Origin: Daejeonella lutea
GTDB taxonomy: Bacteria; Bacteroidota; Bacteroidia; Sphingobacteriales; Sphingobacteriaceae
Assembly (NCBI RefSeq): GCF_900168015.1
Contig: NZ_FUYR01000003.1
Span: 1 to 64,000 of the forward strand
Length of the DNA: 64,000 nt
Reading direction: 5' to 3'
The stretch's first letter is position 1, and every line of letters begins with the position of its first letter. The notes beneath the pieces were generated by a model. That model saw only the letters and a list, made by a program, of their open reading frames with translations, did not search any database and was not told the origin of the DNA. Position numbers and translations under genes: made by a program. Shown piece by piece: positions 53,107-60,917 of this stretch.

Positions 53107-53886
53107 ATGAGCTTAGTTAAGGCAAAAAAGCACCTCGGCCAACATTTTCTGACCGATAAGAATATCGCAGAGAAAATTGTCAATAGCCTTAAATCAAGCG
53201 ATCACTATTCTGATGTCTTGGAAGTCGGGCCCGGTATGGGAATCTTGTCAGACTTTTTGTTGAGTAGAGATAGTCCTCGGGCTCATCTGATAGATATTGA
53301 TACTGAGTCATATCATTTTTTGAAGAAAAAGTATCCACACCTCGGAGAGAGGCTAATAAATGGCGATTTTCTTGAGCTTGACTTCAAAAAAATTTTCTCC
53401 GGGAAACTTGGTATAATTGGTAATTTCCCTTACAATATCTCGTCTCAAATCCTCTTTAAAATATTGGATAACAGGGATCAGGTGGTTGAACTTGTAGGGA
53501 TGTTTCAAAAGGAAGTTGCTGAAAGATGTGCGGAGAAGCCAGGTAGCAAGGAATATGGGATACTGAGTGTTTTCCTTCAGGCTTATTTTAAGGTTGAGTA
53601 TTTATTTTCTGTGAAGCCCGGAGTCTTTAATCCTCCGCCAAAAGTTACTTCGGCTGTCATACGCTTAACACGCAACGAAGTTGGGAAACTTGATTGTGAT
53701 GAGAAACTATTTTGGCAGGTCGTTAAAGCCGGTTTCAATCAGCGACGGAAGACTTTACGTAATGCTTTGTCAGCATTGGTTAGTAAAGAAACTATGCAGG
53801 ATGACCCCCTCCTGGAACTTCGGGCCGAGCGTCTGAGCGTGAATGATTTCGTCAGGCTTACGAATTTGGTTAGTGAATCACGATGA
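53107..53886 (+). CDS. rsmA: 16S rRNA (A1518/A1519-N6) dimethyltransferase
   Basis: The 259-residue enzyme dimethylates two adenines in the 3' helix of 16S rRNA; its loss gives kasugamycin resistance. KKHLGQHFLTDKNIAEKIV opens the protein, VLEVGPGMGILS is the SAM-binding motif, LINGDFLELDF contains the acidic residue, and NFPYNISSQILFKIL carries the catalytic NFPY. FNPPPKVTSAVIRL is also conserved. Length is normal. It is divergent from pdxA; a 2-hydroxyacid dehydrogenase begins 6 bp downstream. Confidence 0.97.
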   Translation: MSLVKAKKHLGQHFLTDKNIAEKIVNSLKSSDHYSDVLEVGPGMGILSDFLLSRDSPRAHLIDIDTESYHFLKKKYPHLGERLINGDFLELDFKKIFSGKLGIIGNFPYNISSQILFKILDNRDQVVELVGMFQKEVAERCAEKPGSKEYGILSVFLQAYFKVEYLFSVKPGVFNPPPKVTSAVIRLTRNEVGKLDCDEKLFWQVVKAGFNQRRKTLRNALSALVSKETMQDDPLLELRAERLSVNDFVRLTNLVSESR

Positions 53887-53892
53887 ATAACA

Positions 53893-54816
53893 ATGGATAG
53901 AAAGATACTCATTGCCGATCAACTTCATCCGGTATTTAAAGAACGCGCTGAGAAGTTAGGATATCTATGTGATGATATGCCGGGGATTACCCGGGCAGAG
54001 ACCTTGGATATACTTAAAGATTATTCAGGTATCGCTATACGTACAAAATTTCTTATAGACAGAGAAATTATTGATGCTGGCACCAAGCTCAGATTTATTG
54101 CCCGTGCCGGCGCAGGTATGGATAATGTAGACGAAGAATATGCTATTTACAGAGGGATCACTTGTATAAACGCTCCGGAAGGCAACCGGGATGCAGTCGG
54201 TGAACATGTGATTGGAATGCTGCTAAGCCTCTTAAATAAGTTGCAGAATGGCGATCACCAGATCAGGAATGGCGTTTGGGATCGGGAAGGCAATAGAGGA
54301 TTGGAGCTCAAGGGCAAAACTGTGGCAATAGTTGGATATGGGAACAATGGAAGGAGTCTTGCGCGCAAACTAAGCGGTTTTGAAGTCAATGTAATTGCCT
54401 ACGACAAATATAAAACTGGATTCAGTGATGCCTATGCAACTGAGGTCAGCATGGAACAAGTAGTAAAACAAGCGGATATCTTGAGCTTTCATATCCCATT
54501 AACCCGGGAGACAAAACACTTATTTAACGATGAGTATCTTTTTCATTTCAAGAAACCAATTGTGCTGCTAAATGCTTCACGCGGGGAAGTTGTAAATACG
54601 CAAACGGTGGTTAAAGGTTTAAGCGATGGAAGAATATGGGCTGCCGGATTGGATGTCCTAGAAGTTGAGAAATTTCCTGACCTCGCTGAGCAAAATTGGT
54701 TTAATGAATTAAAAAAAAGCGATAAGGTTATTTTGAGCCCCCATGTGGCTGGTTGGAGTGTTGAATCTTATCGTAAGATCTCAGAGGTACTCGCTGAAAA
54801 GCTCAAGCTTATCTAA
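53893..54816 (+). CDS. D-isomer-specific 2-hydroxyacid dehydrogenase (phosphoglycerate dehydrogenase-like)
   Basis: The 307-residue protein has the two-lobed fold of this family: catalytic segment FIARAGAGMDNVDEEYA, INAPEGNRDAVGEHVIGMLL, Rossmann motif VAIVGYGNNGRSLARKL, the catalytic Arg in LLNASRGEVVNTQT, and the His in LSPHVAGWSVES, with the acidic partner in VLEVEKFPDL. It oxidises or reduces a 2-hydroxy acid with NAD(H). Without the C-terminal ACT domain it is shorter than SerA. The start is 6 bp after rsmA. Substrate is not decided by sequence. Confidence 0.88.
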   Translation: MDRKILIADQLHPVFKERAEKLGYLCDDMPGITRAETLDILKDYSGIAIRTKFLIDREIIDAGTKLRFIARAGAGMDNVDEEYAIYRGITCINAPEGNRDAVGEHVIGMLLSLLNKLQNGDHQIRNGVWDREGNRGLELKGKTVAIVGYGNNGRSLARKLSGFEVNVIAYDKYKTGFSDAYATEVSMEQVVKQADILSFHIPLTRETKHLFNDEYLFHFKKPIVLLNASRGEVVNTQTVVKGLSDGRIWAAGLDVLEVEKFPDLAEQNWFNELKKSDKVILSPHVAGWSVESYRKISEVLAEKLKLI

Positions 54817-55038
54817 ATCATTCAGGGCCAGCATACTCAAATTCCTACGGCGTCCAATATTAGAAGCCTTCGGGTTAGGGATAGCAGCGAAAATCATTTT
54901 TTGTGAAACAAAAAATATTGAAGCGAATAGCCCGGCGCCGCACAACGGCGCAACCTCCAAAACTAACAAATTGCAATTTTATAATCGATAGTGCTTAAGT
55001 GGAAGAAACTCAAAATGCAATCTTTATCTCAATAGAAT

Positions 55039-55070
55039 TTGGAATTCTAAAGTCAAAAATATTATCTTCG
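55039..55070 (+). promoter_or_regulatory. Promoter for greA
   Basis: TTG at 55039-55041 (within TTTG), 21 bp, then TATCTTCG at 55063-55070 match TTG-N(19-21)-TAnnTTTG with one change. The expected start near 55077 leaves a leader of about 75 nt before the greA ATG. Confidence 0.6.
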
Positions 55071-55082
55071 TATTGATACGAG

Positions 55083-55127
55083 CAAGACTATATTGGCTAA
55101 TGCCGACATAGTCTTGTTTGTTTTTAT
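55083..55127 (+). terminator. Intrinsic terminator in the greA leader (putative attenuator)
   Basis: Stem 55083-55097 pairs with 55102-55116 (CAAGACTAT then GGC; GCC then ATAGTCTTG) with one mismatch and one G-U pair around TAAT, followed by TTTGTTTTTAT. It is a textbook intrinsic terminator lying between the promoter and the greA start. Confidence 0.75.
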
Positions 55128-55152
55128 AGAATTACCATAAAAAGAGAGAGAT

Positions 55153-55626
55153 ATGACGGACGTAACTTATTACACCCAGGAAGGATTAGATAAATTAAAA
55201 GAAGAACTTCATCAGTTAAAGACCGAAGGCCGGTCACAAATATCAAAAGCAATTGCTGAGGCGAGAGATAAAGGTGATCTTTCGGAGAATGCTGAGTATG
55301 ATGCAGCTAAAGAAGCTCAAGGTCATCACGAATCCAAAATATCTAAATTAACGAACATTTTGGCAAATGCCAGGTTAATTGATGAGTCGAAACTTGATAC
55401 ATCCAAGGTGCTTGCTTTGTCGATCGTAAAGATTAAAAACATTCAAAACGGTGCTGCGATGACCTATCAGCTGGTTTCTGAAACCGAGGCTGACCTAAAA
55501 TCCGGAAAAATATCGGTAAAATCACCTATCGCGCAAGGTCTCTTAGGTAAGTCGGTGGGCGATAAAGTGGAAATCGTCGTCCCAGCAGGTAAAATCGAAT
55601 TTGAGATTGTAGAAATATCCCGATAA
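55153..55626 (+). CDS. greA: Transcription elongation factor GreA
   Basis: The 157-residue factor enters the RNA polymerase secondary channel and stimulates cleavage of backtracked RNA. The coiled-coil domain opens YYTQEGLDKLKEELHQLK and carries the tip acidic pair in RDKGDLSENAEYDAAKEAQ. The C-terminal globular domain has SPIAQGLLGKSVGDKVEI. Length matches GreA. Its promoter is followed by a leader terminator, and its stop is followed by a heptamer array that fills the whole gap to the next gene. Confidence 0.97.
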   Translation: MTDVTYYTQEGLDKLKEELHQLKTEGRSQISKAIAEARDKGDLSENAEYDAAKEAQGHHESKISKLTNILANARLIDESKLDTSKVLALSIVKIKNIQNGAAMTYQLVSETEADLKSGKISVKSPIAQGLLGKSVGDKVEIVVPAGKIEFEIVEISR

Positions 55627-55628
55627 GA

Positions 55629-55733
55629 GAGCCAGGAATCAAGAGCTACGAATCAAGAATCAAAGACCAAGACAGTAGCCAATTAATCGACAAGCAACTT
55701 ACAACGTATAACCTATTACGTATAACTCATTTA
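55629..55733. repeat. Long degenerate 7-bp-period array filling the greA-HIT gap
   Basis: Fifteen units in one uninterrupted phase: gagccag, gaatcaa, gagctac, gaatcaa, gaatcaa, agaccaa, gacagta, gccaatt, aatcgac, aagcaac, ttacaac, gtataac, ctattac, gtataac, tcattta. It begins two bases after the greA stop and its last base is the A of the HIT ATG, so the whole intergenic region is array. The unit changes from GAATCAA to GTATAAC across its length. Confidence 0.85.
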
Positions 55734-56125
55734 TGGCATCGATCTTTTCAAAAATTGTGTCCGGTGAAATTTCGGCGCATAAAGTGGCAGAAACTGTACA
55801 GTATCTGGCTTTCCTGGACATAAATCCGCTTGTGGAAGGTCATGTGCTGGTGATCCCGAAAATAGAAATTGATTATTTGTTCGACATGGACAGCGAAAAC
55901 TATGTTGGGTTAATGATGTTCGCCCAAATAGTTGCTAAAGGCTTAAAACAAGCAATTCCATGTGAACGAATTGGAATGACTGTGATTGGTACTGAAGTGC
56001 CACACGCACATATCCACCTCATTCCGATGAATAATATGGAGGATATGAATTTTGCACGGCCCAAGTTGAAGTTGAGTGAAGAGCGCTTAGCTGAGATTGC
56101 AGACAGAATCAGGGAAAAGCTTTAA
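55733..56125 (+). CDS. HIT family hydrolase
   Basis: The 130-residue protein has the histidine triad HAHIH at residues 91-95 inside EVPHAHIHLIPM and the N-terminal SIFSKIVSGEI segment with the FLDINPLVEGHVLVIPK strand, typical of Hint/HinT-like nucleotide hydrolases. Family members cleave nucleotide phosphoramidates or other nucleotidyl bonds; the physiological substrate is unknown. It is convergent with ruvC (24-bp gap). Confidence 0.94.
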   Translation: MASIFSKIVSGEISAHKVAETVQYLAFLDINPLVEGHVLVIPKIEIDYLFDMDSENYVGLMMFAQIVAKGLKQAIPCERIGMTVIGTEVPHAHIHLIPMNNMEDMNFARPKLKLSEERLAEIADRIREKL

Positions 56126-56149
56126 GATATATCTCCCCTGCTGTGAGTT

Positions 56150-56716
56150 TCACTTGATCCTTTTGACATTATCTTTGGCAAACGCAGCCCAGCCCGTGTA
56201 GTTTTTTTTATCTCCCGAAGATGTCATTTTCTGGAACGAATGGCATACGGCAACGGCCAGGCCATCTGTAGCATCGAGAAATTCTGGCGTTTCGGTGAAC
56301 TTCAGCAAAGTTTTGAGCATTGCGCTTACCTGTTCTTTTGATGAGTTTCCATTGCCAGTGATAGATTGTTTAATCTTTCGTGGTGAATATTCGAAGATGG
56401 GGAGGTTTCTGGATAATGCAGCAGCCATGGCGACTCCCTGTGCTCGTCCTAATTTTAACATCACCTGGATGTTTTTTCCATAGAAAGGAGCTTCCACAGC
56501 CAGGCAATCGGGGTTATAATGATCAATTAACAGAACGGTCTTCTCGAAAATGTGTTTAAGTTTGTGGGGATGGTCGTCAAGATGGTCAAGCTTGACAACG
56601 CCCATGCATAAAAGATCAATATTGCTTTTTACTTCCTTTACAATACCATAGCCCATAATGCTTGTTCCGGGGTCTATTCCTAAAATTATCCTCTCCTTTG
56701 CTTTCTCTTTTAGCAT
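56150..56716 (-). CDS. ruvC: Crossover junction endodeoxyribonuclease RuvC
   Basis: The 188-residue resolvase cleaves Holliday junctions bound by RuvAB. The four catalytic acids are visible: Asp15 in ILGIDPGTSIMGYG, Glu75 in LAVEAPFYGKN, and Asp148 and Asp151 in FLDATDGLAVAVCH. YSPRKIKQSITGNGNSSKEQV is also conserved. Length is normal. ruvA is elsewhere in this window (27351). Confidence 0.96.
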   Translation of the reverse strand: MLKEKAKERIILGIDPGTSIMGYGIVKEVKSNIDLLCMGVVKLDHLDDHPHKLKHIFEKTVLLIDHYNPDCLAVEAPFYGKNIQVMLKLGRAQGVAMAAALSRNLPIFEYSPRKIKQSITGNGNSSKEQVSAMLKTLLKFTETPEFLDATDGLAVAVCHSFQKMTSSGDKKNYTGWAAFAKDNVKRIK

Positions 56717-56802
56717 GCCTCAATATTAGTGATTTGCCGTCAAAGCTGCCCTAAAATTTAAATTCGGCAAAGGTTTTTCTTAACATTGTAGAAAGAAATC
56801 AT

Positions 56803-57777
56803 TTGAATCGCCAAACCAAGAAAGTTTTAAGCATTATTATCAAGATCACCGTGCTGGTGCTTGCTTTTTGGATTATTTTTCAAAAGCTCAGTAATAATGA
56901 AAACATTAGTAATTTCAGATCGCTGACCAATAAACTTTCGCCATCCAGCGTACAGGCAGTACTTGCCGGCCTTTTGCTCTTAATGTTTTTGAACTGGTTT
57001 GTTGAAGCATTGAAATGGAAATATCTCTTGCGAAATGTAGAAAAGATCACAACCTGGAGGGCTGTTGAATCTGTTTTTTGCGGACTCACCTGGGCTGTTT
57101 TTACACCGAACAGAATTGGCGAATATGGCGGGAGAGTTTTTTTCCTCTCGCCACGTAAACGAATAATAGGGGTAATTTCTATGGCAGTGGGAGCCGTCGC
57201 ACAAATGGTCATTACCAATATACTTGGATCCCTGGCTTTATTATGGTTTGTTGGGAGCTTCATGCTCCTAAATATAATCGTTAACTTCGCTCTTACTTTC
57301 CTGGTAGCAATATTTTGCAGCTTCTTCCTTCTGTTCTATTTTAATATTCAGGTAATTGATGGTCTACTTGCTAAAGTCAAGTTTATTAAGCCCTTCAGAA
57401 GATTTTTTAGCATCCTTGCCAAATATAAAAAAGCAGACTTGTTAAGAATATTGTTGTATTCACTTGCCAGGTTCACGGTATTCACTATCCAATATTGTCT
57501 TATTATACACCTGCTTATTCCCGAGATGTCTATCTTTTCGATGGTTCTTATGCTGTTTATTTTCTTTTTCATCCAATCGGCGCTTCCGTCTTTGGATATC
57601 TTTGATATTGGAGTGCGAGCATTAACAGCTACTTACTTTTTTGGATTTCTTACTAATCAGGAAGTAGCGATAATGGCTGCAACAGCCTCAATTTGGCTGG
57701 TAAATTTAATTATTCCAGCTGTACTGGGTTCCGTTTTCGTCTTAAAACTCAATTTCTTTGGTAATACTCGCGGCTAG
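56803..57777 (+). CDS. Lysylphosphatidylglycerol synthetase/flippase-like membrane protein (UPF0104)
   Basis: The 324-residue protein has about eight transmembrane helices and the pattern of the AglD/MprF flippase-like family: FVEALKWKYLL, VFTPNRIGEYGGR, and the late FDIGVRALTATYFFG segment. It lacks the MprF synthase domain, so lipid lysylation is not implied; a role in moving a lipid or glycolipid is the likely reading. The start is a TTG at 56803. The next gene, a GT2 glycosyltransferase, overlaps it by 20 bp, which suggests a shared glycolipid pathway. Confidence 0.8.
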   Translation: MNRQTKKVLSIIIKITVLVLAFWIIFQKLSNNENISNFRSLTNKLSPSSVQAVLAGLLLLMFLNWFVEALKWKYLLRNVEKITTWRAVESVFCGLTWAVFTPNRIGEYGGRVFFLSPRKRIIGVISMAVGAVAQMVITNILGSLALLWFVGSFMLLNIIVNFALTFLVAIFCSFFLLFYFNIQVIDGLLAKVKFIKPFRRFFSILAKYKKADLLRILLYSLARFTVFTIQYCLIIHLLIPEMSIFSMVLMLFIFFFIQSALPSLDIFDIGVRALTATYFFGFLTNQEVAIMAATASIWLVNLIIPAVLGSVFVLKLNFFGNTRG

Positions 57778-58891
57778 TATCCTAACTGGATGCCTCACAT
57801 TGTTTTATGTTTTCATAATTCTTTATCTCTATCGGGGATGGGATAGAATCCCCCTTTTTAAGAAACAAGGTGTCGACCCCAAGACTTTTGTAAGCATTAT
57901 TATCGCTGCAAGAAATGAGGAAGGAAAGATTGAGAAGACCATCGGAGATATCTTAGCACAGAATTATCCCCGAGAATTATTTGAGCTTATTATAGTTGAT
58001 GATCATTCAACTGATCGAACTTCCGAAATAATTACATCGTTTGCATCTTCAGGGGTTAAACTTATCAAGCTGAATGAGGCCGAGTTCTTAAACTCATACA
58101 AAAAGAAGGCTATTTCTGAAGCAATCAACTTTTCAACTGGAGAATTAATTATTACGACTGATGCGGATTGCAGGATGAATACCACCTGGCTCAGAACCAT
58201 CGTAGAGTTTTATCATACGGGAAACTATAATATGATCTCCTCACCAGTTACTTACTTTGAGGAAAAAAATGCTTTTGAAGAAATTCAGACACTTGAATTC
58301 CTGTTTCTTATAGGTTTAGGAGCTGCAGGAATAGGTAATCGGATACCTGCAACATGTAATGGAGCCAATTTAGCCTATCGCAGGGATGTATTTATTAAGT
58401 TGAACGGATTTCAGGGAATTGACCAGCTTGCATCCGGTGATGATGAATTGTTCCTCCATAAGGTCAGTTCAGCTTTTCCGGGGACAATTGGATTCTGTAA
58501 ATCCCCTGACGCAATAGTGTACACCCATGCAAAATCGAATCTTGCGCAGTTTATTCAGCAAAGGAAACGGTGGGCATCAAAAAGTACGAAGTATAAAAAC
58601 AAGAGCGTCATATTTTTAGGTGTAGCTGTATGGCTTTTCAACCTTTCCTTCATTGTAAACTTCGGCTTGGGATTTATGCATACGGGATTTTGGAACATCG
58701 GTTTTATAGCACTGCTTTTAAAGATGTTTGTAGAAATTATCTTTTTATTCTCTTTATGCACTTTCCTGGGGCGAAGGCGACTTTTATGGTACGTGCCATT
58801 GTCCACAGTACTTCATATAATTTACATAGTATTCATTGGCATCGCAGGCAATTCGGGCAAATATAACTGGAAGGGAAGGATGGTGAGATGA
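57758..58891 (+). CDS. Family 2 glycosyltransferase, membrane-anchored
   Basis: The 377-residue protein has an N-terminal membrane helix, a GT-A domain and about three C-terminal helices. The GT2 motifs are VSIIIAARNEEGKIEKTI, IIVDDHSTDRT (first Asp pair), TTDADCRM (D-x-D), ASGDDELFLHKV (catalytic region) and QFIQQRKRWASKS (Q-x-x-R-W). These resemble processive beta-glycosyltransferases such as those making polysaccharides or glycolipids. The TTG start lies inside the upstream flippase-like gene, so the two are translationally coupled. Substrate is unknown. Confidence 0.9.
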   Translation: MVILAASILTGCLTLFYVFIILYLYRGWDRIPLFKKQGVDPKTFVSIIIAARNEEGKIEKTIGDILAQNYPRELFELIIVDDHSTDRTSEIITSFASSGVKLIKLNEAEFLNSYKKKAISEAINFSTGELIITTDADCRMNTTWLRTIVEFYHTGNYNMISSPVTYFEEKNAFEEIQTLEFLFLIGLGAAGIGNRIPATCNGANLAYRRDVFIKLNGFQGIDQLASGDDELFLHKVSSAFPGTIGFCKSPDAIVYTHAKSNLAQFIQQRKRWASKSTKYKNKSVIFLGVAVWLFNLSFIVNFGLGFMHTGFWNIGFIALLLKMFVEIIFLFSLCTFLGRRRLLWYVPLSTVLHIIYIVFIGIAGNSGKYNWKGRMVR

Positions 58892-58952
58892 GCCTTTTTT
58901 ATTCCGTAACAATTCCCTACTTTTAAACACATCATCACCAATAGGTATTGTA

Positions 58953-60197
58953 TTGGCACATCTACCAACTTCAGTAATTAATGATGAGAGTGAGTTAATT
59001 CAACTCCTGCTAAAACGACAGGCAGAGTTAAATTCACTTCTAGAAATAACCCAGGCAATTAATAAAAATAGCTCCTCGAACGTTTTGTTTGAGATGCTTG
59101 AAGTTATTCTGAATGTTCACCTGAAAATAGGAAAGGTAAGGCTGCTAATCCGGGAAGGCGAACATTTCTATTGTGCCGCACGATTCGGAGGGGATTTCGA
59201 AAATGCTAAAACTCTTCAACAGACCTGTCAGGCACTGTCGGATTTCAAGAATATTACGGCCTTAAGAAATAATGCCGATGCGTTGTTAAATAAATATGAG
59301 TATTTCGTGCCTGTATTTCACAAGGACGAATTCCTCGCATTTGTTTTGATAGGAGACTTTGATATAGGTCATGAGCTATTAGGCAACGACCTGAACTTTG
59401 TCGAGACTTTAATAAATGTAATAGTAGTTGCTCTCGAGAATAAGAAATTATTTAAAGAACGGGTTGACCGCGAGCGCTTACAGCGGGACATGGAACTTGC
59501 GGTTGAAGTTCAAGGGATGCTGATTCCACGAAGCCTGCCAAAGACGGGATCCGTAGAGGTTGGTGCGACTTATTTGCCGAATCAAAATATTGGAGGAGAT
59601 TATTTCGACTTCATTAAACTTGGACCTGAAGAATTTTTATGGTGTATAGCCGATGCCTCAGGGAAGGGCGTTTCCGCAGCATTGCTCATGGCGAACTTGC
59701 AGGCAAGTCTACGTGCGTGGTCGTCAGTGGAAAGTGATCTTGTTAAAGTTACGGAACGGCTAAATGAGATTGTAGTATCCAATACCAACGGCGAACGTTT
59801 TATTACCCTTTTCCTGGGCCTTTACAATGAAAAAACCCGCGAGCTTCGATACGTGAACGCTGGTCACAATCCCCCAATCCTGATGAAGGATGGAAAAATA
59901 AAATTCCTCAAAGATGGGACAACCATTATTGGGGCTTTCGATAAGCTTCCTTCCGTAAGGGTTGGCACAGAAATTTTATCACCAGGTAGTCTTATTTTCA
60001 ACTACACAGATGGCTTAGTTGAAAGTGCGAACGAAGACGTATATATTACTGACGAGGAATTAGTTGATCATTTGGTTAACAACAGCAACTTGTCAGTTGA
60101 CGACCTCAATGAAGCTATTTTAAGAAACATTCAGCTGACGAATAACGCCCGGATGAACTCTGACGACATTACAATTCTATCAATCAGGATCTTATAA
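58953..60197 (+). CDS. SpoIIE-type serine phosphatase with GAF-like sensor domain
   Basis: The 414-residue protein has an N-terminal coiled segment, a GAF-like domain (about 35-175) and a PP2C/SpoIIE phosphatase domain (about 200-412). Phosphatase motifs are VQGMLIPRSLPKTG, NIGGDYFDF with the first metal Asp, IADASGKGVSAALLMANLQA, YVNAGHNPPILM and NYTDGLVESANED. The start is a TTG at 58953. Such phosphatases typically reverse an anti-sigma kinase or anti-anti-sigma phosphorylation; no partner adjoins it, so the target is unknown. Confidence 0.92.
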   Translation: MAHLPTSVINDESELIQLLLKRQAELNSLLEITQAINKNSSSNVLFEMLEVILNVHLKIGKVRLLIREGEHFYCAARFGGDFENAKTLQQTCQALSDFKNITALRNNADALLNKYEYFVPVFHKDEFLAFVLIGDFDIGHELLGNDLNFVETLINVIVVALENKKLFKERVDRERLQRDMELAVEVQGMLIPRSLPKTGSVEVGATYLPNQNIGGDYFDFIKLGPEEFLWCIADASGKGVSAALLMANLQASLRAWSSVESDLVKVTERLNEIVVSNTNGERFITLFLGLYNEKTRELRYVNAGHNPPILMKDGKIKFLKDGTTIIGAFDKLPSVRVGTEILSPGSLIFNYTDGLVESANEDVYITDEELVDHLVNNSNLSVDDLNEAILRNIQLTNNARMNSDDITILSIRIL

Positions 60198-60214
60198 AGT
60201 TCATGAGGAATTTC

Positions 60215-60222
60215 TAAATTTG
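60215..60222 (+). promoter_or_regulatory. Putative -7 element for rnhB
   Basis: TAAATTTG matches TAnnTTTG and overlaps the upstream TTG of the longer frame, so the ATG at 60247 is preferred as the rnhB start. Confidence 0.45.
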
Positions 60223-60246
60223 TGCTATCAAAATCGCCGGAATAAA

Positions 60247-60852
60247 ATGCTGTTGCCGTATTTCCAAAATGAATTTATTGAAGCAGGATGCGATGAGGCG
60301 GGACGAGGATGTCTTGCTGGACCGGTGTATGCGGCAGCTGTCATACTTCCAAAAAATTTCAAGCACGATGTTTTGACTGATTCAAAACAGCTGGGTGAAA
60401 AAGATCGATATAATTTACGTGACTGCATTGAGCGGGAAGCTATAGCTTTCGCCGTTGCTGAGGTAGATCACGAGGAAATTGACCGAATTAATATCCTTAA
60501 TGCTTCGTTTAAGGCGATGCATCTTGCTCTAGAGAAACTTCACATTTCTCCGGGTTTTATTATTATTGACGGAAATCGGTTCAAAGCGTATCAAAAAGTC
60601 CCTCATCAATGTGTGATAAAAGGAGACGGTAAATATTATTCTATCGCAGCAGCATCCATCCTCGCAAAGACTTACCGCGATGATCATATGCACCGGCTGG
60701 CACTTGAGCATCCGCAGTATGACTGGTGCAACAATAAAGGATATCCTACAATTAAACATCGCGATGCAGTAATTTCATATGGCATGTCCCCGTATCATCG
60801 CAGAACCTTCCGCGTTACTGACCCTCAGTTGGCCTTATCGTTTGAAGAATAG
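60247..60852 (+). CDS. rnhB: Ribonuclease HII
   Basis: With the ATG at 60247 the protein has 201 residues. It removes RNA, including single ribonucleotides, from RNA-DNA hybrids. The catalytic acids are in AGCDEAGRGCLAGPVYAAAV (Asp16, Glu17) and IIIDGNRF, with a later Asp in YRDDHM. SIAAASILAKTYRD and the C-terminal YGMSPYHRRTF are conserved. The nine extra residues of the longer TTG frame match no family feature. Confidence 0.96.
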   Translation: MLLPYFQNEFIEAGCDEAGRGCLAGPVYAAAVILPKNFKHDVLTDSKQLGEKDRYNLRDCIEREAIAFAVAEVDHEEIDRINILNASFKAMHLALEKLHISPGFIIIDGNRFKAYQKVPHQCVIKGDGKYYSIAAASILAKTYRDDHMHRLALEHPQYDWCNNKGYPTIKHRDAVISYGMSPYHRRTFRVTDPQLALSFEE

Positions 60853-60888
60853 GTTTTCAAATTAGCCTGCTCTTTACCCGTTTTTAAT

Positions 60889-60896
60889 TACTTTTG
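60889..60896 (+). promoter_or_regulatory. Putative -7 element for gcvT
   Basis: TACTTTTG matches TAnnTTTG, 21 bp before the ATG at 60918. No -33 TTG at the usual distance. Confidence 0.4.
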
Positions 60897-60917
60897 CGGC
60901 AATCAATATTTGCCTGA

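Larger units (their letters stand above)
54817..55152. other. 336-bp gap with hairpins and the greA leader
   Basis: Two hairpins lie near the start: ATTTTTTG/CAAAAAAT (54896-54903 and 54909-54916) and GCGCCG/CGGCGC (54935-54940 and 54946-54951). The second half carries the greA promoter and leader terminator listed separately. A minus-strand 62-codon frame (54969-54781) spans the hairpins but overlaps the dehydrogenase gene and is not accepted. Confidence 0.5.

Noticed and set aside
54781..54969. Minus-strand ORF of 62 codons with a hydrophobic N-terminal half
   Set aside because: It overlaps the end of the dehydrogenase gene, spans two hairpins and has no recognisable family or start signal. 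Kept only as a comment on the gap.
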